Source of the DNA: JAFGOM01 sp964605795
GTDB taxonomy: Archaea > Halobacteriota > Methanomicrobia > Methanomicrobiales > Methanospirillaceae
Direction of reading: 5' to 3'
Assembly (NCBI GenBank): GCA_964605795.1
Contig: CAZSDZ010000001.1
Location: 62,001-126,000 of the forward strand
DNA length: 64,000 nt
Part shown: positions 1 through 7,668 of the stretch, one piece after another
Layout: every line of letters begins with the position of its first letter
Numbering within the stretch: the stretch's first letter is position 1
Translations under genes and position numbers: made by a program
Notes under the pieces: model-generated
Told to the model about the DNA's origin: nothing
Seen by the model: the letters and a program-made list of their open reading frames with translations, nothing else
Database searches by the model: none

Positions 1-108
1 TGGTATTATACCAAAGTACCAGACCAGATAACGCGTACAGAGATGATGATCTGTCATACCGATACAACCCATGGATACAGCGTAACGCAGGACTGGTTCC
101 CGAAATAA
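1..108 (+). CDS. C-terminal end of an unidentified protein (partial)
   Basis: Frame 1 is open from the first base of the window and reads 35 codons to a TAA at 106-108, ending ...GYSVTQDWFPK. The composition looks protein-like, with several aromatic residues and no low complexity. It would end about 30 bases before the stop of the convergent purF gene, a spacing typical of this window. There is too little sequence to name a family. A chance open frame of this length is possible, so this is a tentative call. Confidence 0.35.
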   Translation, partial: WYYTKVPDQITRTEMMICHTDTTHGYSVTQDWFPK

Positions 109-138
109 CAAAATGGAATTGAGGAACAAAACCCCTCA

Positions 139-1560
139 TTACTCACTCGGGAAAAGAGATGTCTGAAAGTCACTCTCAACAAAATCGATGGGACGTGATT
201 CGCATTCTTCCCCCCTAATCTCAATCGGATACTTCCCGGTCAGGCACCCAGTACAGAGATCAGAGATTGGCTTTCCAATGGATTTTACCAGAGCATCAAG
301 AGAGATATAATGAAGAGTTGTTGCAGTTATCCGGTTTCGTACATCCTCTACACCACACCTGCTTCCGATGAGTTCATTTCTTGTCGGCATATCAACACCG
401 AGGTAACAGGGTGCCGTAATCATGGGAGACCCTATCCGCATGTGTATCTCTTTCGCACCTGCCTGACGCATGATGTTAATTATCCGTCGTGATGTGGTCC
501 CTCTGACGATGGAGTCATCAACCAGTACGATGGATTTGCCCCGCAGATGATCAGGGATGGGATTGAGTTTTATCCTCACCGCTATCTCCCTCAGTTCCTG
601 AGTCGGCATGATAAATGTCCTCCCCATGTACCGGTTCTTTATCAGGCACTCAACATAGGGGATCCCTGATCGCTCTGAGTACCCGACTGCATAGGCAGTA
701 CCTGAATCAGGAACGGTACAGACCGCATCAGCCTCTACCGGAGCCTCTTCTGAGATCAGTCCGCCGATTCTCCTCCTGACATCATACACCAGGGTTCCGT
801 CAACATAGGAGTCTGCACGGGAAAAATAGATGTACTCAAAGATACAGTGAGCTTTATGCTCTGTATCAGCAAACCGCCTGGACCGAAACCCGTCTTTTGT
901 GACACATATCATCTCTCCGGGGCAGACATCACGCTCGAGGGTGGCACCCAGTGCATCGATGGCAACACTCTCAGATGCAACGATAAATCCCCCGTCTGGT
1001 GTCCTCCCAAAACAAAGTGGTCGTATCCCGTATGGGTCACGAAATGCATACAGGTCACCGTCTATCATGATGACAACCGAGTAGGATCCTTTCAGCAGAT
1101 GCATACACTGCCTGATGGCATCATCCATCGAACCGCCACACCGTATCTCCTCGGTGATGACCTTCGATATTATCTCGGTATCTGATGTTGACCAGAATAT
1201 CTGGCCTTTATCCTCAAAATAGGTACGAATATCCTGGTAATTGACGAGATTTCCATTGTGAGCAATGGCTATTGAATGGTTTCGGAACTCAAAGAGGAAC
1301 GGTTGAATGTTCTCAGGCCGGTTCTCTCCGGTTGTCGGGTACCTGACATGACCGATGCCGATCGTTCCCACGAGAGAAGAGAGATTAATACCGTTAAAAA
1401 CTTCAGATACCAGTCCATTTCCTTTGTGTTTACAAAGGCTTTCGGTATCAAAAGTTGCAATACCTGCACTCTCCTGGCCACGATGCTGGAGAGCATACAG
1501 GGCATAATAAATAGGATAGGAAACGTCAGCAATTCCGGTAATGCCAACGATTCCACACAT
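139..1560 (-). CDS. purF: Amidophosphoribosyltransferase (PurF)
   Basis: This enzyme catalyses the first committed step of purine synthesis: glutamine plus PRPP gives 5-phosphoribosylamine. The protein is 473 aa, the usual family length. It begins MCGIVGI, so Cys2 of the N-terminal nucleophile glutaminase domain lies directly after the initiator Met and no propeptide is encoded. The glutaminase domain covers about residues 2-230 and includes the stretch YALQHRGQESAGIA. The phosphoribosyltransferase domain carries the PRPP-binding motif VLVDDSIVRGTTSRR at about residue 350. It lies 3 bases downstream of the eL37 gene and is probably co-transcribed with eL37 and LSm. Confidence 0.97.
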   Translation of the reverse strand: MCGIVGITGIADVSYPIYYALYALQHRGQESAGIATFDTESLCKHKGNGLVSEVFNGINLSSLVGTIGIGHVRYPTTGENRPENIQPFLFEFRNHSIAIAHNGNLVNYQDIRTYFEDKGQIFWSTSDTEIISKVITEEIRCGGSMDDAIRQCMHLLKGSYSVVIMIDGDLYAFRDPYGIRPLCFGRTPDGGFIVASESVAIDALGATLERDVCPGEMICVTKDGFRSRRFADTEHKAHCIFEYIYFSRADSYVDGTLVYDVRRRIGGLISEEAPVEADAVCTVPDSGTAYAVGYSERSGIPYVECLIKNRYMGRTFIMPTQELREIAVRIKLNPIPDHLRGKSIVLVDDSIVRGTTSRRIINIMRQAGAKEIHMRIGSPMITAPCYLGVDMPTRNELIGSRCGVEDVRNRITATTLHYISLDALVKSIGKPISDLCTGCLTGKYPIEIRGEECESRPIDFVESDFQTSLFPSE

Positions 1561-1563
1561 TTT

Positions 1564-1746
1564 TTAATGAGTTGGGACTTTTGGCCTTTTCATTATCCAG
1601 CGATACGAACGAAGTCTGCTTGACCGTCCAAACCCGCAAGATGAACAGATCTTATGGCGTTTGTGATAGGATGTTTTCCCACATCTCCTACAGGTGATGT
1701 GACTCTGTGTCTGTCGTTTTCCACGTGATGGTGTTCCTTTTGACAT
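1564..1746 (-). CDS. rpl37e: Ribosomal protein eL37 (L37e)
   Basis: This 60-residue basic protein of the large ribosomal subunit occurs only in archaea and eukaryotes. It shows the family's zinc-ribbon pattern, CRRCG followed about 13 residues later by CSSCGFG, inside a Lys/Arg/His-rich chain that begins MSKGTPSRGKRQ. The length is normal for the archaeal form. It sits between LSm and purF with short gaps (23 and 3 bases). LSm next to eL37 is a widely conserved archaeal neighbourhood, which supports both assignments. Confidence 0.96.
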   Translation of the reverse strand: MSKGTPSRGKRQTQSHITCRRCGKTSYHKRHKICSSCGFGRSSRLRSYRWIMKRPKVPTH

Positions 1747-1769
1747 ATCTATTACCTCGGTATTGGTGA

Positions 1770-1988
1770 TTATGGAGAGATGTAAATAACATTATCTCCA
1801 CGAATGATGAGGGTACCGATCCCCTGCATTACCCCGTTTATCTCTTCTTCTGCCTTGTCTAAAACAAGGTTCATGTGCACATCATATCCCTGGAGAACAC
1901 CCCGGATTTCGCGCCCACCCTTAAGAGATACCAGTACAGGTTCACGATTCAAAACCTGATCTAAAATATCCAATGGTCTCTTAGTCAT
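1770..1988 (-). CDS. Sm-like archaeal protein (LSm/SmAP)
   Basis: This 72-residue protein has the Sm fold. The Sm1 part includes VLVSLKGGREIRGVLQGYD and the Sm2 part includes GTLIIRGDNVIYI, whose IRGDNV segment is characteristic of the RNA-binding loop. Archaeal LSm proteins form heptameric rings that bind U-rich RNA. It is the first gene of the minus-strand LSm-eL37-purF group. An A/T-rich TATA-like stretch lies at about 2012-2022 in the divergent region upstream. The specific SmAP subtype cannot be fixed by eye. Confidence 0.93.
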   Translation of the reverse strand: MTKRPLDILDQVLNREPVLVSLKGGREIRGVLQGYDVHMNLVLDKAEEEINGVMQGIGTLIIRGDNVIYISP

Positions 1989-2117
1989 ATACTACCCTGC
2001 CTATTCGTTTAGGTTTTTATTATTGCGTGACAGACCTATTTAACCATTGCCTGAGTCCGTCACGAACCTTTTGTGAGTGGACTGTCATACATATACGAAT
2101 CCGAGACAGGTACACAA
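1989..2117. promoter_or_regulatory. Divergent promoter region with a long inverted repeat
   Basis: This 129-base gap separates the LSm gene (minus) from the PUA gene (plus). It holds an imperfect inverted repeat, CGTGACAGAC at 2026-2035 and GTCCGTCACG at 2055-2064, matching at nine of ten positions. Between the arms lies a TATA-like stretch CTATTTAA (about 2036-2043). A second A/T-rich box facing the LSm gene lies at about 2012-2022. An operator placed over one promoter, or a hairpin, would both fit. This is seen in the sequence only. Confidence 0.45.
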
Positions 2118-2615
2118 ATGTCAAAAATCCAGACCAAAAAACGTCATCCGATTAAAAAATCTCAGATCACGAGAATTGAAGAGAAGTTACGGGAAGAGAT
2201 CAGCACCTCTGCAGACCTCTTCGCATCAAAGCAGATCGAATTTGTCAGCACCAATGCACCATTCCAGATCTATCTTGTCGATAAAAAACCTCTCCTCCTG
2301 GAACGTGAAGATATTATTTTTCCCACCCTCCTTGGAGCGCTGGAGAGACCGTTTTTGAACCGGAGAGTGACCATTGACATGGGAGCAATACCCTTTGTGA
2401 TAAACGGTGCTGATATCATGCGCCCGGGAGTGGTCATGGTTACCGATGATATCCGTGCTGGTCATCCGGTCCAGATTGTAGACGAAAAACATGGAAAGCC
2501 GGTTGCTCTCGGGATTGCGCTGTATGATGCCGGTGATCTCCGTTCATGTACCAGTGGAAAAGTGATAAAGACGTTTCATCACATCGGTGATGAACTCTGG
2601 AACCTCGAGATCTAA
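2118..2615 (+). CDS. PUA-domain RNA-binding protein
   Basis: The protein is 165 aa from the ATG at 2118. An in-frame upstream codon at 2073 would add 15 residues that look unrelated to the family, so the shorter start is preferred. The C-terminal half (about residues 75-155) is a PUA domain with the typical segments VTIDMGAIPFVINGADIM, RPGVV and GHPVQIVDE followed by GKPVALGIA. PUA domains bind structured RNA. Stand-alone archaeal proteins of this layout resemble the translation factor MCT-1. The exact role is unknown. It is divergent from the LSm operon and followed by sepF after 77 bases. Confidence 0.88.
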   Translation: MSKIQTKKRHPIKKSQITRIEEKLREEISTSADLFASKQIEFVSTNAPFQIYLVDKKPLLLEREDIIFPTLLGALERPFLNRRVTIDMGAIPFVINGADIMRPGVVMVTDDIRAGHPVQIVDEKHGKPVALGIALYDAGDLRSCTSGKVIKTFHHIGDELWNLEI

Positions 2616-2692
2616 AAAAATCAGGTACCACACCCTGTTTTTTCAGAGGAAATACAGGAAATTTTAATAGTATCAACGTAAAAGGATGAACT

Positions 2693-3067
2693 ATGGGAAT
2701 TAAGGATCGTCTGCTTGGCAGGAAAGAACCTGCTGAAGTTGAGGATTATGCTGAGATAGACCTAGCAGCGGCAGAAGCAGATAGTTTTGGAGAACCTGCA
2801 CTCTATGTACGGATAGCAACAATATCTGATCTTAAGGAGAGCCAGACCATCAAAAACGAGATCTACGATGGTAACATCGTTATTGTTGACATCTCTAAAC
2901 TCAGAATGGATAAAATAAACTGTGAACGGCTGCTTAAGGACCTCAAACAGGTTGCATTAGATATCGGCGGAGACATCGTAGGTCTTGGGGATCAGCAGTA
3001 CGTCATCATTACCCCGCACCGGGTACGGATCTCACGGGAACGCATCGGTGGAGGTGGCCGGTACTGA
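2693..3067 (+). CDS. sepF: Archaeal SepF-like cell division protein
   Basis: At 124 aa the protein matches archaeal SepF (DUF552) in length. SepF anchors FtsZ to the membrane. It begins with a short amphipathic stretch, MGIKDRLLGRK, the usual membrane-targeting helix, followed by an acidic linker. The SepF core (about residues 37-115) contains IVIVDISKLRMDKINCERL and a glycine-containing dimer region, DIGGDIVGLGDQQYVIITP. Its TGA overlaps the proposed CTG start of the ZPR1 gene, so the two are probably translationally coupled. No ftsZ is in the window. Confidence 0.92.
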   Translation: MGIKDRLLGRKEPAEVEDYAEIDLAAAEADSFGEPALYVRIATISDLKESQTIKNEIYDGNIVIVDISKLRMDKINCERLLKDLKQVALDIGGDIVGLGDQQYVIITPHRVRISRERIGGGGRY

Positions 3068-3597
3068 CCAACCGGAACCTTCCGGGAACCTGCCCTTCCT
3101 GTGGTGCCTTTAGTGAATTTTCCTATAATACAGAAACCATCCCCTATTTTTCCGAGATCCTCATCTGCCAGATGACCTGTACGTCCTGCGGATACCGGTA
3201 CACGAGCGTGGAACCTGTCTCGTCCTTTGAACCGGTCCAGTATCGGTTTTCTGTAACAACTCCCGAGGATTTAAACGTCCGTGTCATCAGAAGCACACAT
3301 GCGCAAGTGAGCGTTCCTGAGATGGGGATTACCATTGATCCAGGTCCGGGATGCGAGGGGTTCATCTCAACAATAGAGGGTGTCATTCACCGGATCGATG
3401 CGGTTTTGGACACAATACTGCTCACCGCTGATCAACAAGAAAGGGAACGGGCACTGGTATTAAAAGAACAGGTCAGTCTGGCACTCGAGGGAAAATTTCC
3501 CGTAACAATTATCATCCGCGACCCGTCAGGGATCTCATCTATCGAATCTGATGCTGCAAACCGTTCCTCCTATGATCCAGAGGAAGAGATCAGGTGA
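3064..3597 (+). CDS. ZPR1-type zinc-finger protein, probable CTG start
   Basis: The frame encodes a ZPR1 zinc finger, CPSCG then about 30 residues later CTSCGYR, followed by the family's beta-rich domain with PEMGITIDPGPGCEGFISTIEG. The first ATG (3172) lies inside the zinc finger and would remove the first Cys pair, so translation must begin upstream. No in-frame ATG, GTG or TTG exists between the finger and the last upstream stop. The CTG at 3064 has a perfect Shine-Dalgarno sequence, GGAGGTG at 3050-3056, seven bases upstream. From CTG the protein is 177 aa. The end overlaps convergent purM by eight bases. Confidence 0.85.
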   Translation: MTNRNLPGTCPSCGAFSEFSYNTETIPYFSEILICQMTCTSCGYRYTSVEPVSSFEPVQYRFSVTTPEDLNVRVIRSTHAQVSVPEMGITIDPGPGCEGFISTIEGVIHRIDAVLDTILLTADQQERERALVLKEQVSLALEGKFPVTIIIRDPSGISSIESDAANRSSYDPEEEIR

Positions 3598-4591
3598 TCT
3601 CAACATTGTGTATCCGGACGCAGTGCTCAGGGATGATCGTTCCAACCACCCGGGCACCGGGGATGTGGGAACAAACACCGTCTGCATCGTCTGCAGAAAC
3701 GATACAGGCAAACCCCATCCCCATGTTGAATGTCCGGTACATCTCCTGCAGGGAGAGCGAAGCGGTCCGCTCTATCCATGAAAAAATCTCCTGCGGTTCC
3801 AGAGGATCGGTTATCTCAATTCCGAAAGCAGAGAGTCGTAGGAAGTTTAAAAGGCCTCCTCCGGTAATATGACACATGCCATGAATCGTGCATGTTGCAC
3901 AGAGTGCGGGAATTTCATGGTAAATTCGTGTCGGTGTGAGGAGTTCCTGCCCAAGCGTCTTTCCTGATGAGAGTTTCATGGCATATGATGCATGATTCTC
4001 AACGATTTTTCTCGCAAGGGTAAGACCATTACTGTGTATTCCCGATGACGGGATCCCGATTATCAAATCTCCCGGGGTTATCTTCTCTCCGGTTACGATA
4101 TCTTCCTTCTTCTGCACGCCAAGACAGGATCCGGCGAGGTCAAGGCCTGCAACAAGTCCGGGCAGTGTTGCGGTCTCACCGCCAACGATACTGATATTGC
4201 TTATTCGTGCCCCTTCATTGAGTCCTTCGCCTATCTGGGCCATGGTTTGTGTATCGTATGAAGGAGAAGCAATATAATCAACAAAAGCTATCGGTTCAAG
4301 ATTCATGACATACAGGTCGTTGACATTCATCGCAATACAGTCAATACCAACGGTACTCCAGTCACGAAGCTCTTCTGCAACGAGCATCTTGGTCCCGACC
4401 CCATCTGTCACCATTCCGAGGTAATACTCTCCAAAAGAGATTAACCCTGCAAAATGTCCAGTCTTCCCGGCCATTGGGAAGGATCCGCTGCGACGGTAGG
4501 TCAGGCGGCTTACCAGTGCCTGTATCACTGAAGATTCAAGATCGATATCGACCCCGGCCTGCCGGTAGGCATCCCCCTTCTTCTCACTCAT
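3590..4591 (-). CDS. purM: Phosphoribosylformylglycinamidine cyclo-ligase (PurM)
   Basis: PurM is the AIR synthetase of purine synthesis: it closes FGAM to aminoimidazole ribotide using ATP. The preferred ATG at 4591 (MSEKKGDAYRQAGVDI) gives 333 aa, a normal length. An upstream in-frame start would add 25 residues of unrelated sequence. Family landmarks are GDAYRQAGVDID near the N-terminus, LGMVTDGVGTKM, IDCIAMNVNDLYVM, SIVGGETATLPG, IGIPSSGIHSNGLTLAR and HITGGGLLNFLR. The start overlaps the aspartokinase stop by eight bases, so the two are one minus-strand transcription unit. Purine genes are split here, with purF 2 kb away. Confidence 0.95.
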   Translation of the reverse strand: MSEKKGDAYRQAGVDIDLESSVIQALVSRLTYRRSGSFPMAGKTGHFAGLISFGEYYLGMVTDGVGTKMLVAEELRDWSTVGIDCIAMNVNDLYVMNLEPIAFVDYIASPSYDTQTMAQIGEGLNEGARISNISIVGGETATLPGLVAGLDLAGSCLGVQKKEDIVTGEKITPGDLIIGIPSSGIHSNGLTLARKIVENHASYAMKLSSGKTLGQELLTPTRIYHEIPALCATCTIHGMCHITGGGLLNFLRLSAFGIEITDPLEPQEIFSWIERTASLSLQEMYRTFNMGMGFACIVSADDADGVCSHIPGARVVGTIIPEHCVRIHNVEIT

Positions 4592-5984
4592 CTGATCCCT
4601 CTGATAACAAAAATTCATCGTGCAGTATCCTGACAGCCTCCGGTCCGTCCTTCTGGCTGACAACAAACGAGATATTAACCTCTGAAGACCCCTGCGAGAT
4701 CATCATCACGTTGATCCCTGCTTTTCCAAGGGCAGTAAACGTCCGGCCGGCTGTCCCGAGGGCCCCGGCCATTCCCGCTCCAACCACTGCTACTGCACAG
4801 ACATCGGTGTTTGCCGTGACCTCCCGTACCATACACCGGTCAATCAGGGTTTTAAGCGCGAGAACTGCAGTCTGTGCCTGGGACTCCTCCACGATAAGAG
4901 AGATATTTGCCTCAGATGAAGCTTGTGAGATCATCATTACGTTCACATGTGCCCCGGCAAGTCCTGAGAAGATAGTTTTAGCCACCCCGGGTCTTCCTAT
5001 CATCGAGGCACCGGTGATATTGATCGCCGCGACCCGATCGATATAGGTGATTGCCTTTACAACGCGCGACCCAGTCTGCTGACCCTTGGTGATACAGGTT
5101 CCGGGAATTGTTGGATTGAAGGTATTTTTCACCCATACCGGGATATTCTTCTGCATAGCCGGCTCTATCGACCGTGAATGCATAACCTTTGCTCCAAAAT
5201 ACGAGAGTTCCATCACCTCGATATACGAGATTGACGGGATGACCCGTGCGGTATCAACAAGCCTGGGATCGGTTGTCATGATACCGTTTACATCGGTCCA
5301 GATCCAGATCTCATCTGCATCGAGGGCATTGCCGATGATTGAAGCAGTATAATCAGATCCACTCCGTCCCAGTGTCGTAATGATTCCCTCCTCGGTGCAT
5401 CCCATAAATCCCATGATAACCGGAACGGCATCTTTCATGAGCGGTAATACACGATGCTTTATTCGTGGTGCACTCCCGGGAAGAGCAATCGCATCACCAT
5501 GAATCGCGGTGGTGAGGATCCCTGCCTCACAGCCATCGAGAACAACCGATGGCACCCCGGCCTGCATCAGGGCTGCACCAACCACCGGAGCGCTCAGTCG
5601 TTCCCCAAAGACACTGATATAATCCCGGGAGCGGGGGGTCAGTTCCCGCAGATGGTATACGGCATGAAGAAAATTTGAGAGTGTCTGGAGACGTTTCTGA
5701 ATAACCGGTGCCAGCTCGCTGTACCGGTCAGGTGCGACCTCCTGTAATGTTGCCAGATGCTGTTTCTCAAGCCCCTCGATACAGGGACGGATTATCTCTT
5801 CGTTCGTTGCCGTTGCAAGACGGTCTGCCATCCTGATGATGGTATCGGTCACCCCGCTCTGGGCAGAGACAACAACTGCTATCTTCTCACCGGCTAAAAA
5901 ATGCTCTTTAATAATCGCGACAGCACGCCCGATTGCTTGAGCATTTGCAACAGAAGTGCCTCCAAATTTCATTATGCGCATCAT
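4584..5984 (-). CDS. lysC: Aspartate kinase
   Basis: The enzyme phosphorylates aspartate at the head of lysine, threonine and methionine synthesis. The protein is 466 aa. The kinase signature MKFGGTSVANA sits at the N-terminus, VVVSAQSGVTDTI follows, and GRSGSDYTASIIG and IWTDVNGIMTTDPR mark the substrate and nucleotide regions. The C-terminal third holds two ACT regulatory domains (from about residues 315 and 395), each with a VNVMMISQ(A/G)SSE(A/V)NIS segment. This implies allosteric feedback by an amino acid. Two adjacent ATGs (5984 and 5981) could both serve as start. It is co-transcribed with downstream purM. Confidence 0.95.
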   Translation of the reverse strand: MMRIMKFGGTSVANAQAIGRAVAIIKEHFLAGEKIAVVVSAQSGVTDTIIRMADRLATATNEEIIRPCIEGLEKQHLATLQEVAPDRYSELAPVIQKRLQTLSNFLHAVYHLRELTPRSRDYISVFGERLSAPVVGAALMQAGVPSVVLDGCEAGILTTAIHGDAIALPGSAPRIKHRVLPLMKDAVPVIMGFMGCTEEGIITTLGRSGSDYTASIIGNALDADEIWIWTDVNGIMTTDPRLVDTARVIPSISYIEVMELSYFGAKVMHSRSIEPAMQKNIPVWVKNTFNPTIPGTCITKGQQTGSRVVKAITYIDRVAAINITGASMIGRPGVAKTIFSGLAGAHVNVMMISQASSEANISLIVEESQAQTAVLALKTLIDRCMVREVTANTDVCAVAVVGAGMAGALGTAGRTFTALGKAGINVMMISQGSSEVNISFVVSQKDGPEAVRILHDEFLLSEGSDE

Positions 5985-6045
5985 AAATGTCGCTTCCGGG
6001 AACGTTACTATCTTTAATTAATGGTGCATCCACACTACTAATAAG

Positions 6046-7668
6046 ATGCTGGGAGAGCAGATACACGAATGTCATGTCGCTGTTATCGGAAGTGGTGGTG
6101 CCGGTATCAGGGCAGCAATTGAGGCTTCATCTCATGGTGAAACACTCCTCATATCAAAGACCATCGCAGGAAAGGGCGGATGCACCATCATGGCAGAAGG
6201 AGGGTACAATGCAGTCATGTGCGAGGCTGACTGTACCGAAGACCACTACCAGGATACCATGCGAGGCGGAGCATATCTCAATGATCCGGATCTCGTACGG
6301 GTTCTGGTCTCCGAAGCACCGGAGCGGATGAATGATCTTATCCACTGGGGTGCAGTCTTTGATGTAACCCCTGATTGCAGTATTGCACAGCGACCCTTCG
6401 GAGGACAGAGGTTTCCCCGTACCTGTTATGCCGGAGACCGGACCGGTCACGAGATGATGATGACACTCATGGACCGGTACCATGGGTGTGGTGCAGAGAC
6501 GTTGCACGAGATTAGTGTCATCGATCTTATCCCTTCAGGGGAAGGCATAACCGGCCTTGTAGGTCTTGACAGGAAGGGAGATCTCGTTATTGTATATGCT
6601 GATGCGGTCATTCTTGCAACTGGTGGGGGAACCCGTATCTATGATATCTCAACGAACTCCATGAGCGGGACCGGAGACGGGTATGCCATCGGGTACCGGG
6701 CAGGAGCAACGCTCATCGACATGGAACAGATCCAGTTCCACCCGACCGGAGCGGTGTATCCCTGGGATGCCCGGGGACGACTTATCACCGAGGCTGTCCG
6801 CGGAGAAGGAGGAGTTTTAAAAAATAACAGGGGAGAGCGGTTTATGACCCGGTACGACCCAGAACGTATGGAACTCTCCACCCGTGACGTGGTTGCCCGT
6901 GCCGTTGCAACCGAGATACAGGAAGGAAGGGGGACAGAACACGGTGGAGTGTACCTTGATGTCACGCATCTTCTCCCTGAAGAGATAGAGCGGCGCCTCC
7001 CGATAATGCTCGAGCAATACCTGCAGTACGGTGTTGACATCAGGAAAGAACCCATGGAGGTTGCCCCGACAGCCCACCATATCATGGGAGGCCTCAAAAT
7101 TACCCCTGATTGTGCGACAACCATCAGGCGACTGTATGCCTGTGGTGAAGTTACCGGAGGAGTGCACGGTGCAAACCGGCTTGGGGGAAATGCCCTTGCA
7201 GATACCCAGGTGTTTGGAAAACGGGCAGGTGAGGCTGCAGCATCGTGTTCCCGGGTCTCCCGTCCTGACACCGATCCAGTGGTAAACGATATCAAAGAAC
7301 TCCTCGGTTCATATCGAGAAGGAACAACAAATCCGGCTTTTATCATCACCGAACTCAGGCTTGCCATGTGGGAGGGGGCAGGCATCTTCCGTGACGAGGG
7401 CAGTCTTACCAGGTGCAGGGAGACAATTGAGCGGCTTATGAAACTGACCCCGAAGGCTGTGTTAAGCCAGAACCTTGCCGAGTGCTGCACGGTCAGGAAC
7501 ATGTGTACGACGGCACACCTCATCGTTACCTCTGCCCTCTTAAGAAAGGAGTCACGGGGATCTCACCTGCGAACCGATTGTGAAGAGATCTACAATCCCG
7601 AAAACTCATCATACGGACATACCTGTATCTCACCGGCAGGTGTCCGAATCGAGAGGAGGAATGCATGA
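6046..7668 (+). CDS. tfrA: Thiol:fumarate reductase flavoprotein subunit (TfrA)
   Basis: TfrA is the FAD subunit of the cytoplasmic CoM/CoB:fumarate reductase. It reduces fumarate to succinate with CoM-SH and CoB-SH, yielding CoM-S-S-CoB for heterodisulfide reductase. The protein is 540 aa. The dinucleotide-binding motif VIGSGGAGIRAAIEAS is at residues 14-29. The substrate region includes IQFHPTGAVYPWDARG, LITEAVRGEGG and STRDVVARA, and the C-terminal FAD segment is GEVTGGVHGANRLGGNALA. It overlaps tfrB by four bases (ATGA). Succinate dehydrogenase A is the alternative family, but the tfrB partner with CCG domains points to Tfr. Confidence 0.93.
   Translation: MLGEQIHECHVAVIGSGGAGIRAAIEASSHGETLLISKTIAGKGGCTIMAEGGYNAVMCEADCTEDHYQDTMRGGAYLNDPDLVRVLVSEAPERMNDLIHWGAVFDVTPDCSIAQRPFGGQRFPRTCYAGDRTGHEMMMTLMDRYHGCGAETLHEISVIDLIPSGEGITGLVGLDRKGDLVIVYADAVILATGGGTRIYDISTNSMSGTGDGYAIGYRAGATLIDMEQIQFHPTGAVYPWDARGRLITEAVRGEGGVLKNNRGERFMTRYDPERMELSTRDVVARAVATEIQEGRGTEHGGVYLDVTHLLPEEIERRLPIMLEQYLQYGVDIRKEPMEVAPTAHHIMGGLKITPDCATTIRRLYACGEVTGGVHGANRLGGNALADTQVFGKRAGEAAASCSRVSRPDTDPVVNDIKELLGSYREGTTNPAFIITELRLAMWEGAGIFRDEGSLTRCRETIERLMKLTPKAVLSQNLAECCTVRNMCTTAHLIVTSALLRKESRGSHLRTDCEEIYNPENSSYGHTCISPAGVRIERRNA

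Noticed and set aside
6639..7523. Minus-strand 294-codon open frame inside tfrA
   Set aside because: It lies wholly antisense to a clear flavoprotein gene, has Ser/Arg/Pro-rich composition typical of a shadow frame, and shows no domain.
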